A stretch of 24,271 nt of DNA from a virus. The position numbers were made by a program, and so were the translations under genes. The stretch lies in IMG/VR virus record IMGVR_UViG_3300023174_000615, positions 1-24,271 of that record, one strand, 5' to 3'. A model generated the notes under the pieces. That model did not search any database. It saw only the letters and a program-made list of their open reading frames with translations, and had not been told where the DNA came from. Positions within the stretch are counted from its first letter, which is position 1; each line of letters opens with the position of its first letter. Shown here piece after piece: positions 14,220 to 20,631 of this stretch.

Positions 14220-16040
14220 TTATGCTCCTGGTTGTTGTGGTGTTGTGTCCGTTATGGGACCACCTGCGACCCATGCGTCACAGGTTCTTGTGCTCTTGCA
14301 CTTGAAGTCAAATGCTTCACAGTAGCCCAGTTGGCCACCGCCTACACTATCCCATTCATCGCCAGTGGCTCCACCAGCTGATAAACCTGCGTCAATGCAA
14401 TCTAGTATTGGTGTAGTCTGATCAAAGAATGAGCAGTTGCCACAAAGACTTTGCCGGGCTGTGGCAGGAGTTGTGTTCCACATGTCAGCTTTGGCAGCCC
14501 AGAACACAGTGTTGGGCAGTGCAGGATTTAGTGGACCATAGTTGGCAGTGTCAATAGCAGTTTGTCTGTTGGCCAGATTAACACCAATGTCTTGAGTGGC
14601 AATAGGACAACCATCTGTTGCAATGGATTCAGATTCCTGATCAGGTGCTAACAATGCAGCCACTGCCAGGGCGTCAGCTGGTTCAATTGGCATGAGTGTG
14701 TTGATGATGTTGACTAGTTCGCCTGGCTCTTCACCTAGTGCTTCCAGCAGTTTGTAGTCAATCACAGCCAGCACAGCAGGATCAGTTGCAGTGGCTTTGG
14801 CAATTTGTAGTTGTTGGAATTCTTTTTCAGTATCACGAATATTGAATGAACCTGGGTATTCAATTTCACCATCCCATGTTGTGCCCTGATAGTGTGCAAA
14901 TATGCTCCAGATTTGTTCTTCCGCAAGTTCAAGCCCGTCGGCCTTGGCTGATAGTTTGGCATTGAGCAATTGAAATTCAGTTTCCATGGCCACACCACTC
15001 ATGCTTCTTGATTCTGTGGCACGGATGGCACCGGTGTTGGCCATCTTGTCAATCACACTCACAAGGTTTTGTTTCACACTCAACATGGCACCCAGTTCAG
15101 CACCATTGTAGTCCAATATATAGGGTTTTAATCCTGGATCTAAATTGTCAGGCATCTGTATAATGGATCCTGCACCAATGCCTGCTTGTGTTTCAGGTGT
15201 CTTAACGAGACTGGGGTGGCTGTCAATTCTAATGCTTTGTTCAATCTCACTGTTGATGTTGTAGAGCATGCGTTGTGTGTCAGCAATGTCAGTGATGTCA
15301 CTAACACCAATGCCACGCATGTTTGATCGCATGTTGTAGGCACACACAGCCGGAATGTAGCCCAGGCCATTGGGTTCCACAGTATCACTCCGGATGGATC
15401 TATTTTTGGTATCTACTTCAATGGTCTCAATGGTTTCTCGGGTCCAGATCTTGATGGTTTGTCCTGAATCAGTGAACTCTTCAATGTATTTGAAATAGTC
15501 TAGTTCATAAACACCTTGAGCATTGCGTCGATAGTTCCAGTCAGTCACTGCAAGTGGAGTCATTAGGTTGAGATAAGGACGCACACCTAATGCTTGTTCA
15601 TCAGCAAGTGTCACAGCACCTGTGTTGGGTTTGGCCACTAGAATCCAGCAGTGTCCAAATACACTGGCCCAGGTGGCCACATCCTTCATGAATGCATCTA
15701 GACTGCGACCATCGAGGTCAGCGTCTCGTAGGAATGATTCAGCTGAGGGTGATCCCTCTAGTGATCCTAGATCGCGATCAGGTTCTTCACGAAACAAGAA
15801 TGAGTTATACACCTGCACCACTGAGGCACAGTGATTGTCTAGGGGTGTGCTACGCAATCTAGCCTGATACTCAGCGGCGGTTTCCAATTGGTATCTTGTG
15901 AGATAAGCACCATCCTGGTATTCTTGACCGCCCATGTAGCTTTGGTAAAGATATTCCCAGCGTGGCCTGAAATCATTGTAAGTGGTATTGCTTGAAAGTG
16001 CGTCTGCAATTTGTTCGTCTATGGTTCTAATTGTGCTCAT
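14220..16040 (-). CDS. Portal protein with C-terminal cysteine-rich module
   Basis: 606 residues from MSTIRTIDEQIADALSSNTT (AAGGA lies 8 bases ahead); a longer frame to 16103 lacks a ribosome site. RWEYLYQSYMGGQEYQDGAY, YQARLRSTPLDNHCASVVQV and YNSFLFREEPDRDLG are typical of DUF4055-like portals. The crown and stem follow (IADTQRMLYNINSEIEQSIR, then MSGVAMETEFQLLNAKLSAK). The portal dodecamer is the DNA channel and motor docking site. The last ~75 residues are unusual: C533-x2-C536-SFF, C548, GYC574, C581 and C587-DAW, a spacing like that of a HiPIP-type iron-sulfur or a zinc-binding domain. It lies downstream of terL with an HNH gene in between on the other strand. Confidence 0.9.
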   Translation of the reverse strand: MSTIRTIDEQIADALSSNTTYNDFRPRWEYLYQSYMGGQEYQDGAYLTRYQLETAAEYQARLRSTPLDNHCASVVQVYNSFLFREEPDRDLGSLEGSPSAESFLRDADLDGRSLDAFMKDVATWASVFGHCWILVAKPNTGAVTLADEQALGVRPYLNLMTPLAVTDWNYRRNAQGVYELDYFKYIEEFTDSGQTIKIWTRETIETIEVDTKNRSIRSDTVEPNGLGYIPAVCAYNMRSNMRGIGVSDITDIADTQRMLYNINSEIEQSIRIDSHPSLVKTPETQAGIGAGSIIQMPDNLDPGLKPYILDYNGAELGAMLSVKQNLVSVIDKMANTGAIRATESRSMSGVAMETEFQLLNAKLSAKADGLELAEEQIWSIFAHYQGTTWDGEIEYPGSFNIRDTEKEFQQLQIAKATATDPAVLAVIDYKLLEALGEEPGELVNIINTLMPIEPADALAVAALLAPDQESESIATDGCPIATQDIGVNLANRQTAIDTANYGPLNPALPNTVFWAAKADMWNTTPATARQSLCGNCSFFDQTTPILDCIDAGLSAGGATGDEWDSVGGGQLGYCEAFDFKCKSTRTCDAWVAGGPITDTTPQQPGA

Positions 16041-16058
16041 TGCGAGTGTCCTTAATAA

Positions 16059-16087
16059 TTGTGTTTGTGGTAGTCTCTTGCTATAAT
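16059..16087 (+). promoter_or_regulatory. Plus-strand extended -10 promoter for the HNH gene
   Basis: TTGTGT (16059-16064), a 17-base spacer and TATAAT (16082-16087) preceded by TGC, so the -10 is perfect and extended. Transcription should start about 16094, which is the A of the HNH start codon, giving a leaderless mRNA. The promoter sits in the portal gene's upstream region on the opposite strand. Confidence 0.7.
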
Positions 16088-16093
16088 GTAAGC

Positions 16094-16537
16094 ATGGACA
16101 CAAACAATCTCATGACCCTTGCCAGATTTTGGAGGCAAGTAAAAATAATTCCAGAATCCAATAGCCCTGCTTGCTGGGAATGGCAAGGTAGCATGTCGCC
16201 TTCTGGTTATGGCATTTGTTGTGTGGGCAATAGCCAAACTGAATTGGCTCATCGCTATATCACTAGTATTACTTATAATATCCAAAATAAAGTGGTAGCA
16301 CATCAATGCGATAATCCCAGGTGCGTGAGACCAGATCATTTGTTTGTTACTGATCAAGCAGGCAATCTTTTGGATCAACGCCAGAAAGATCGTAAGCGAA
16401 CTATTCTCACGAGAACCAGTGTGCTGGATATCAGGACCCGACGACTGTCTCGTCCAGAATTTGCTAAACTTTACAAGTGTAGTGAATTCACAATAGGACA
16501 AGTGCAAAGGCGAGAAACTTGGCAGCATGTTACTTGA
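16094..16537 (+). CDS. HNH homing-type endonuclease with C-terminal DNA-binding helix region
   Basis: 147 residues, on the opposite strand to its neighbours. HNH_3-type core: ACWEW (C27-W30), SGYG (37-40), LAHR (51-54), then VVAHQCDNPRCVRPDHL (H70, C72, D73, N74, C77, P80, H82) and N91. The pairs of Cys likely bind zinc and H70/N74/H82 make the beta-beta-alpha metal site. Residues ~105-145 (SVLDIRTRRLSRPEFAKLYK, CSEFTIGQVQRRETW) form a helix-turn-helix like those that follow HNH cores in homing enzymes. The start at 16094 agrees with a perfect promoter; upstream in-frame codons are within the promoter. The 3' end overlaps terL by 8 bp. It is probably a free-standing selfish nuclease, though HNH proteins beside terminases can also assist packaging. 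Confidence 0.85.
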   Translation: MDTNNLMTLARFWRQVKIIPESNSPACWEWQGSMSPSGYGICCVGNSQTELAHRYITSITYNIQNKVVAHQCDNPRCVRPDHLFVTDQAGNLLDQRQKDRKRTILTRTSVLDIRTRRLSRPEFAKLYKCSEFTIGQVQRRETWQHVT

Positions 16538-17771
16538 CATCAATTGAATGACCCCAGCGTTGAGGTGCTGTGAGAGGCATGTCTCGACGCACTGGAAATA
16601 CATAGTCAATGTAGTAACGCATGGCATCACTCATGTGATCAAATCCTGAATCCTTGTCAGGAATGTTACTGTTCATTTTATAACTGTGTTTCTCAAGACT
16701 TTCAATGGTCTTTCGGCATCGGGGATCAACCATCATGCGTCTGCGTCCAGATGTTGAACACAACATGCTGTTCACAGCGTTGACGCCATCTCTCACAGGG
16801 TTGTGGGCTCTAGGTGCTTTGACAATGAATCCAGCATTGGCCAGGATTGAGTGATCAGTAACGCCGCCAGCTGAGGTTTTGCGGGCTGATCCTGCTGGGT
16901 CTGGATACACAAAGATTTTTTGTCGTGAATAGCGTTCTCGTATTTCAGCCACAACTTCTGCGGTGTTACTAGATAGCAAGGCAATTTCATCAATGACATG
17001 AGTGGTATCTCCAGTTTGTGCAAACACAGCACCAGACATCTGTCCCACATTAAAATCTAATCCTATGTGCAGGATTTCTGGCGTAGGCAGTGTCCAAGGT
17101 AAGATATTGTGTGCTCTTTCAAAAGCATAAAACAATCTGTTGCTGTAGGTTTCAAAACTAGCAAGATATTCTTGTCTAAATGTTCGTTCGTCAAGATCAT
17201 TGCGGGCTTGTGCAATTTCATCCTCACTAACATTACCACCATCCAGGGTGGTAAACTGATAACTGCTCCATTCTGACTCAGTAGGGTCAAGACCACGATT
17301 ATACAAATCATATGCCCAGTTGGCTTGTCCCATTGGAGTGCTAATAAACATTGCTGAGCCTTTACGATCACTAAGAGTGGGTCGCAAAACTTCAGTCCAG
17401 GCCTTTTGATCAATCATGGCAAACTCATCCATGATGATTCCATCAAGACCTACGCCACGCAAACTATCAGGGTTGTCAGCACCACGCAGACTGATCTTGC
17501 TGCCGTTTTTTAATACAATTGTTAGGTCAGTTTCGTTGATCTTGTCAGTCCAGCGTAGATCTTGTAATCGCCATTTCAATTGGTCCCACACAATTTGACG
17601 AGCCTGTCTGTAGGTAGGGGCAACATAAAATACTCTACGATTTGGTTCTCGAGCAATACGAGCTAGTTCTCTAATGGCCAAAAAAGTTTTACCCCATCTA
17701 CGCCCAGCCACAATTACTTTGAATCGTGCTGAATCTTTACTGACCAATTGCTGGCCAGGGTTAAGACTCAC
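16530..17771 (-). CDS. terL: Terminase large subunit
   Basis: 413 residues. ATPase: Walker A AGRRWGKT (residues 22-29), Walker B GIIMDEFAM with D115 and catalytic E116, and coupling motif FISTP (142-146). Nuclease (RNase H-like): HIGLDFN with D239, VYPDPAG with D291, and the final FDHMSDAMRY with D378 and D382. All the key acidic residues are present. It packages the genome into proheads at the portal. The ATG overlaps the TGA of the preceding small gene (ATGA), and the gene's end overlaps the convergent HNH gene by 8 bases. The order small terminase, large terminase, portal is canonical except for the inserted gene. Confidence 0.96.
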   Translation of the reverse strand: MSLNPGQQLVSKDSARFKVIVAGRRWGKTFLAIRELARIAREPNRRVFYVAPTYRQARQIVWDQLKWRLQDLRWTDKINETDLTIVLKNGSKISLRGADNPDSLRGVGLDGIIMDEFAMIDQKAWTEVLRPTLSDRKGSAMFISTPMGQANWAYDLYNRGLDPTESEWSSYQFTTLDGGNVSEDEIAQARNDLDERTFRQEYLASFETYSNRLFYAFERAHNILPWTLPTPEILHIGLDFNVGQMSGAVFAQTGDTTHVIDEIALLSSNTAEVVAEIRERYSRQKIFVYPDPAGSARKTSAGGVTDHSILANAGFIVKAPRAHNPVRDGVNAVNSMLCSTSGRRRMMVDPRCRKTIESLEKHSYKMNSNIPDKDSGFDHMSDAMRYYIDYVFPVRRDMPLTAPQRWGHSIDVK

Positions 17772-18097
17772 TCATCGCTCCAGGGCAGGGCACGACCTTC
17801 ATCTGTGCGAACTTCTTGTGGACGACCAACTATTCTATCAAACACTGACGCAAATGCTTGTGCATCGCCTTCACGACGAGCCCGCATCAACACTGACCAG
17901 GCAGCGTTGTGAAGTTCTGCGGCCCATTGTGCTTGATACTCATCAATGGTTTGTTTCATAACTTCACGCATGGCTTTCTTTTCGCGACGCTTTTTCAAGT
18001 GTGCGGCCTTTTGTTCAGGTGTGAGTGCGTTCAGGAAGTCAGCATAAGGTGCTGTGCCTGGCTTCCAGATCTGTGGTAGATTACGGTTTGCAGCCAT
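17768..18097 (-). CDS. Putative terminase small subunit (109 aa)
   Basis: 109 residues, helical and highly charged: PYADFLNALTPEQKAAHLKK, RREKKAMREVMKQTIDEYQA, then AWSVLMRARREGDAQAFASV and FDRIVGRPQEVRTDEGRALP. The (G)DAQAFxxxFDRIxGRPQ ending is a pattern seen in DUF5681-like proteins and in terminase small subunits. No clear N-terminal helix-turn-helix is visible. Overlap with terL (ATGA) and position support the role of DNA recognition at the packaging start. Assignment is mainly positional. Confidence 0.55.
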   Translation of the reverse strand: MAANRNLPQIWKPGTAPYADFLNALTPEQKAAHLKKRREKKAMREVMKQTIDEYQAQWAAELHNAAWSVLMRARREGDAQAFASVFDRIVGRPQEVRTDEGRALPWSDE

Positions 18098-18099
18098 TG

Positions 18100-18273
18100 T
18101 TAAATTTCGTTGTTGGCTTCTAGTATGTCAGACACCATTCTAGGCGTGAGCACCAGTTCCGCATTCCAGCCTTCATGCAAGGGATCAGGTTCAGACACAG
18201 GTTTTTTTGCAGTCATGAAGCTCTTGCACATGGCCACAAGCTCACCTGCGGAGAGTAATTTTGAGTCAGTCAT
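18100..18273 (-). CDS. Small hypothetical protein upstream of small terminase (57 aa)
   Basis: MTDSKLLSAGELVAMCKSFM, then TAKKPVSEPDPLHEGWNAEL and VLTPRMVSDILEANNEI. The frame is complete, with two bases between its stop and the next ATG and five bases between the previous stop and its start, so it is packed like its operon neighbours. The fold seems to be two helices around a Pro-rich loop. No family is recognised. Confidence 0.6.
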   Translation of the reverse strand: MTDSKLLSAGELVAMCKSFMTAKKPVSEPDPLHEGWNAELVLTPRMVSDILEANNEI

Positions 18274-18278
18274 TGCAA

Positions 18279-18455
18279 TTATTTAGCAATGATGGATTTT
18301 TTCTCTTTGTTATGAGCAGTTTCAGGGAACTCTAATCTGATTGCTTCCAATACTGTTTCCAGTGCTTGATCACGACCTTGGCTTTTGATCATGCGTTGCA
18401 GAATGCTTTGTATACGAAGGCGTTCCATCAGTGTGTGTATGCGTATATTTGTCAT
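18279..18455 (-). CDS. Small helical protein (58 aa)
   Basis: The start at 18455 overlaps the TGA of the lipoprotein gene (ATGA); an upstream in-frame ATG at 18521 would lie inside that gene and is rejected. The protein MTNIRIHTLMERLRIQSILQ RMIKSQGRDQ-ALETVLEAIR is entirely helical with a basic first half and an acidic/Leu second half and a Lys-rich tail (HNKEKKSIIAK). No family is recognised. A short DNA- or protein-binding helix pair is plausible. Confidence 0.6.
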   Translation of the reverse strand: MTNIRIHTLMERLRIQSILQRMIKSQGRDQALETVLEAIRLEFPETAHNKEKKSIIAK

Positions 18456-18688
18456 CTGATGTAGCCTAAAGTTTGGCCGTGTGTGTTTGTGATGCGTGTT
18501 CGACCACGAGCGGCACCACACCAGGCGGGAAAGTCTTGACGACTATAAGCTTCTGGCTTGAGTCTTGTGCCGTCAAATTTTGAGAACTCCTGTGTCTGAC
18601 AAGGATCTCGTGAGTCATAGTAGTTGGCCAGGAACGCAGGAGGAGCGGCACAACCTGTTAGTGCAAGGCATAGAACAAGATATTTCAT
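18452..18688 (-). CDS. Small secreted lipoprotein (78 aa)
   Basis: MKYLVLCLALTGC is a lipoprotein signal peptide: one Lys, a hydrophobic core, and lipobox LTGC with the lipid-bearing Cys at residue 13. Position +2 is Ala rather than Asp, so sorting to the outer membrane is expected in a Gram-negative host. The mature part (YYDSRDPCQTQEFSKFDGTR, then SRQDFPAWCGAARGRTRITN) has two Cys that may pair. It is encoded in the small-gene block upstream of terminase, away from lysis genes, so an o-spanin role is not favoured. Superinfection exclusion or another envelope effect is more likely. Start overlaps the AT-hook gene stop (ATGA). Confidence 0.75.
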   Translation of the reverse strand: MKYLVLCLALTGCAAPPAFLANYYDSRDPCQTQEFSKFDGTRLKPEAYSRQDFPAWCGAARGRTRITNTHGQTLGYIR

Positions 18689-18933
18689 ACAGGAGTCTTT
18701 CTTGGGCGGCCACGAGGTTTGCCTGAGGGAGTTAAACTGGGAGTTAATGGTTTCTCTTTCTTGGGAGGTGCATTGGGATCAGGTTCCGGCACTGCATCCA
18801 CAAGATCAAAAAACTCATTTACATCGTCTTCGTTGTTGGGATCTTTGCCCATTAACTTACACCAACGCAGGTGAATGCGTTCTCGCTCATCTAGATCTAA
18901 CAATCGATACACTGACCAAGTTGGTAGTTTCAT
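18685..18933 (-). CDS. Small protein with C-terminal AT-hook-like tail (82 aa)
   Basis: The N-terminal half is helical and acidic (TWSVYRLLDLDERERIHLRW, NEDDVNEFFDLVDAVPEPDP). The last 20 residues are basic and contain GKPRGRPRK (71-79), the core of an AT-hook that binds the minor groove of AT-rich DNA. A Pro/Lys linker joins them. It lies in the early-to-packaging operon upstream of terminase and overlaps both neighbours (TAATG, ATGA). It may act on DNA or transcription; the AT-hook call is a motif inference. Confidence 0.6.
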   Translation of the reverse strand: MKLPTWSVYRLLDLDERERIHLRWCKLMGKDPNNEDDVNEFFDLVDAVPEPDPNAPPKKEKPLTPSLTPSGKPRGRPRKTPV

Positions 18934-19346
18934 TATTTGTCTCCAAACATTGATTCAACATGTGAGTAAAGTGGCACTATTTCAAATCCTGTGTGAGTGA
19001 GTTCTACTGATTCTTCTTTTGAAATAACACCATCCAACAGCAATCGTTTGATGTATCGTTTGACCAGGGTTTGTTGTTTGTCAGTAGATTTGAAAAGTTT
19101 TTTGGCAGTGGAACAACCATAGTTGTTTTGGCCTAATCGGTGTAGAACATACAACTGCTCATCATCACAGATGCCAATATCAATGTATCCATCACCATAG
19201 CAATCAAGTTCTTGTGGGTTTTTTGAATCTGCCACACGCTGTGAATATTTGGGAATAGGCATAATAATATCTACTGCCCATAAGTCGGGCAACTCACGAT
19301 TGCCATCACCAAGCACTGTGCTAATTGAAAGTTTGATCTTGTTCAT
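18933..19346 (-). CDS. Hypothetical early protein, possible winged-helix C-terminus (137 aa)
   Basis: The first 75 residues look like a mixed alpha/beta domain (MNKIKLSISTVLGDGNRELP, LDCYGDGYIDIGICDDEQLY). The C-terminal part resembles a winged helix: helices around KLFKSTDKQQTLVKRYIKRL and LLDGVISKEESVEL then THTGFEIVPL as wing. If so it could bind DNA and be a regulator. The ATG overlaps the TGA of the 19343-19555 gene? In fact its TAA overlaps the next ATG and its own ATG overlaps the TGA of the upstream gene, so the coupling is complete. No family is recognised. Confidence 0.65.
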   Translation of the reverse strand: MNKIKLSISTVLGDGNRELPDLWAVDIIMPIPKYSQRVADSKNPQELDCYGDGYIDIGICDDEQLYVLHRLGQNNYGCSTAKKLFKSTDKQQTLVKRYIKRLLLDGVISKEESVELTHTGFEIVPLYSHVESMFGDK

Positions 19347-19555
19347 ACTGCCTCCTTGACACCGGCACGAGTAAGTTCGTATTGGTATGATTCAATGATG
19401 GTATTATGTATAGCAATTTGATTGCAATCGCGATCATGCTGTGCATGATCTCCGAGACCTTGCCACACAGTCAATCTCTCGTAGCAGTCTGCTCGGTGTT
19501 TGGTATGACGACGGATACCATCTTGCCACCATAAGATATCAGATTTTTTAGCCAT
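19343..19555 (-). CDS. Hypothetical small early protein (70 aa), first gene after promoter P1
   Basis: MAKKSDILWWQDGIRRHTKH RADC-YERLTVWQGLGDHAQ, then HDRDCNQIAIHNTIIESYQY ending TRAGVKEAV. It is rich in His, Asp and Arg with two Cys and several aromatic residues; no motif is recognised. AGAGGC lies 6-11 bases before ATG. It is the first gene of the run reading from promoter P1 into the packaging genes. The stop overlaps the next ATG (ATGA). Confidence 0.7.
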   Translation of the reverse strand: MAKKSDILWWQDGIRRHTKHRADCYERLTVWQGLGDHAQHDRDCNQIAIHNTIIESYQYELTRAGVKEAV

Positions 19556-19590
19556 TTAGTGCCTCTTTAAAGCGTTGTTGATAAGTGTAT

Positions 19591-19619
19591 AGTATAGCAC
19601 AGACTGATTTTGTGGTCAA
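19591..19619 (-). promoter_or_regulatory. Early promoter P1 (cassette copy 1)
   Basis: Reading on the minus strand: TTGACC (19619-19614), a 17-base spacer, TATACT (19596-19591) preceded by TGC, an extended -10. Transcription should start near 19584. The surrounding ~70 bases (19571-19640) are the same as those of copy P2 at all but about three positions, and the P1 cassette begins at the stop codon of the gene before it. Confidence 0.85.
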
Positions 19620-19626
19620 TCTGTGC
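19597..19626 (-). promoter_or_regulatory. Operator-like palindrome across promoter P1
   Basis: Two 11-base arms, GCACAGATTGA and TCAGTCTGTGC, pair at 10 of 11 positions around an 8-base centre. The palindrome overlaps the -35 and most of the spacer, so a protein bound here would block RNA polymerase. It is present in P1 and P2 but lost in P3. It could also form an RNA hairpin in read-through transcripts, but no T-run follows. Confidence 0.55.
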
Positions 19627-19635
19627 GTGTTGTTT

Positions 19636-19923
19636 TTACGCCACAGCCTGTTCAATGACCCGTTGTAAGGATCTATAACTCACAGGATATTTGGTATTGT
19701 CCAACACAATGGCATTGGAATAAACACCAATCTTTTTACCACTGGGCAACCGAACTTCTAATGTGCCCATACCTTGTATCTCGTATTCAACATCTTTGCC
19801 AGTGCCCAGTATAGGCACTCCTAATCTAACGGTCTTTTTACCACTAAAGGCAACATAGCCTTTGGTTGGATGATCCATTGTGCGATTCCAAACCTGGTCA
19901 ATCAGTTTGTCAAGTTGATTCAT
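19636..19923 (-). CDS. Hypothetical early protein (95 aa)
   Basis: MNQLDKLIDQVWNRTMDHPT, then KGYVAFSGKKTVRLGVPILG and YEIQGMGTLEVRLPSGKKIG, ending YRSLQRVIEQAVA. One helix opens it, then beta strands and a final helix, perhaps a small beta-barrel fold. No family is recognised. It has its own promoter (P2) and GAGGAGC ribosome site, so it forms a single-gene unit, although weak read-through to P1 genes is likely as no terminator follows. Its stop codon is part of the next cassette's edge. Confidence 0.7.
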   Translation of the reverse strand: MNQLDKLIDQVWNRTMDHPTKGYVAFSGKKTVRLGVPILGTGKDVEYEIQGMGTLEVRLPSGKKIGVYSNAIVLDNTKYPVSYRSLQRVIEQAVA

Positions 19924-19957
19924 TGTGTGCTCCTCGAAGCGTTGTTAGTAAGTGTAT

Positions 19958-19986
19958 AGTATAGCACAGACTGATTTTGTGGTCAA
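19958..19986 (-). promoter_or_regulatory. Early promoter P2 (cassette copy 2)
   Basis: TTGACC (19986-19981), 17-base spacer, TATACT (19963-19958) with TGC ahead. Identical hexamers, spacer and start region to P1. The predicted start is near 19951 with a ~28-base leader before the ATG of the 95-residue gene. Confidence 0.85.
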
Positions 19987-19993
19987 TCTGTGC
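19964..19993 (-). promoter_or_regulatory. Operator-like palindrome across promoter P2
   Basis: The same 30-base palindrome as in P1, arms GCACAGATTGA and TCAGTCTGTGC, in the same position relative to -35 and -10. Exact preservation in two copies suggests selection or recent duplication. Confidence 0.55.
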
Positions 19994-20002
19994 GTGTTGT
20001 GT

Positions 20003-20230
20003 TTACGCAACAAGTAAAGGGTTAAAGATGCGTTTGCTCTCGCGGTTGAGATCATTACAATCCCACTCTTGGTAAGCCAAACCAAACCAATCCCGGCCCC
20101 AATAGTTGGTGGCCATTGCCGCAATGAGATCTGGATTGTCGCTGTCAACTACAAATAAGCCTGTTGGGATCAAGTATTCCTGATCGCTATCTGAGTCATA
20201 ACCCAGTTGGTAAACCAATGTGCTCTTCAT
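20003..20230 (-). CDS. Hypothetical early protein (75 aa)
   Basis: MKSTLVYQLGYDSDSDQEYL, then IPTGLFVVDSDNPDLIAAMA, TNYWGRDWFGLAYQEWDCND and LNRESKRIFNPLLVA. It is acidic and rich in aromatic residues; no motif or family is recognised. AAGGAGC lies 6 bases before ATG. It is driven by promoter P3. Acidic small early proteins can be inhibitors of host enzymes, but nothing in the sequence proves this. A 67-residue ORF that overlaps it in another frame is a shadow. Confidence 0.7.
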   Translation of the reverse strand: MKSTLVYQLGYDSDSDQEYLIPTGLFVVDSDNPDLIAAMATNYWGRDWFGLAYQEWDCNDLNRESKRIFNPLLVA

Positions 20231-20244
20231 CCGGTGCTCCTTGA

Positions 20245-20310
20245 AGCGTTGTTAATAAGTGTATAGTATAGCAAAATGCGATTTTGTGGTCAAGCCGTGA
20301 TTTGTTGTGA
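20245..20310 (-). repeat. Promoter cassette repeat, copy 3 of 3 (diverged)
   Basis: Aligns to copies 1 and 2 over the leader, -10, centre of the spacer and -35, with changes clustered in the palindrome arms. The rest of the gap up to the next gene (20311-20409) shows a loose CTGACC/GGTCAG inverted repeat around 20340-20367 and no convincing gene. Confidence 0.7.
20265..20293 (-). promoter_or_regulatory. Early promoter P3 (cassette copy 3, no palindrome)
   Basis: TTGACC (20293-20288), 17-base spacer, TATACT (20270-20265) with TGC ahead. The hexamers, spacer length, the CCACAAAATC block and the leader TTAACAACGCTTCAAGGAGC are kept, but both palindrome arms have diverged, so P3 should escape any regulator that binds P1 and P2. 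Confidence 0.82.
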
Positions 20311-20409
20311 AAAAATAACACCTCCAGCACCCTGGGTAGCTGACCATGCAAAAAACCAGGTCAGAGGCGTTGTAAGTCATTGATTTCATTGAGGTTTTTC
20401 AGGCGTTTT

Positions 20410-20631
20410 CTAAGGTTTTTGGTCTGGGACCCACCGCGATCGTGCCAGTTCTGGATGTTTGAGCAACAACCAGATCCAAGACTCTTCTGTGATGTAGAAT
20501 ATTAGTGTATCCGAGTTCATGTCCCAGACATCTCGGTGTATGCTGGCTGTGATCAAGTCCATGAAAGGTGTCACACCCATTTCATTGATGGCTTGTCTTG
20601 TGAACACCACACTCATTGGTGTCGAAGTCAT
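20410..20631 (-). CDS. Hypothetical early protein (73 aa)
   Basis: The chosen ATG at 20631 overlaps the TGA of the preceding gene (ATGA); a longer start at 20691 is within that gene. MTSTPMSVVFTRQAINEMGV, then TPFMDLITASIHRDVWDMNS and DTLIFYITEESWIWLLLKHP. An alpha/beta pattern with two helices and a central strand; no family is recognised. It is the last gene before the P3 gap and has no own ribosome site, so it relies on coupling. Confidence 0.6.
   Translation of the reverse strand: MTSTPMSVVFTRQAINEMGVTPFMDLITASIHRDVWDMNSDTLIFYITEESWIWLLLKHPELARSRWVPDQKP

Larger units (their letters stand above)
19571..19640 (-). repeat. Promoter cassette repeat, copy 1 of 3
   Basis: A 70-base direct repeat with copies at 19938-20007 (about three differences) and, less well conserved, at 20245-20310. 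It contains the promoter, the palindrome and a common leader CACTTATCAACAACGCT. All copies sit between a stop codon and the next gene's ribosome site. Confidence 0.85.
19938..20007 (-). repeat. Promoter cassette repeat, copy 2 of 3
   Basis: Copy 2 of the cassette; differs from copy 1 at two bases of the leader and one base next to the stop codon of the upstream gene. Confidence 0.85.

Noticed and set aside
16052-16630. Minus-strand 192-residue ORF opposite the HNH gene
   Set aside because: Shadow of the HNH gene, which has a clear motif and promoter; it also runs into terL in another frame.
20264-20380. Minus-strand ORF of about 45 codons running through the P3 cassette
   Set aside because: It reads through the conserved promoter, and similar 'ILYTY' endings come from the same repeat in another copy; a by-product of the cassette.
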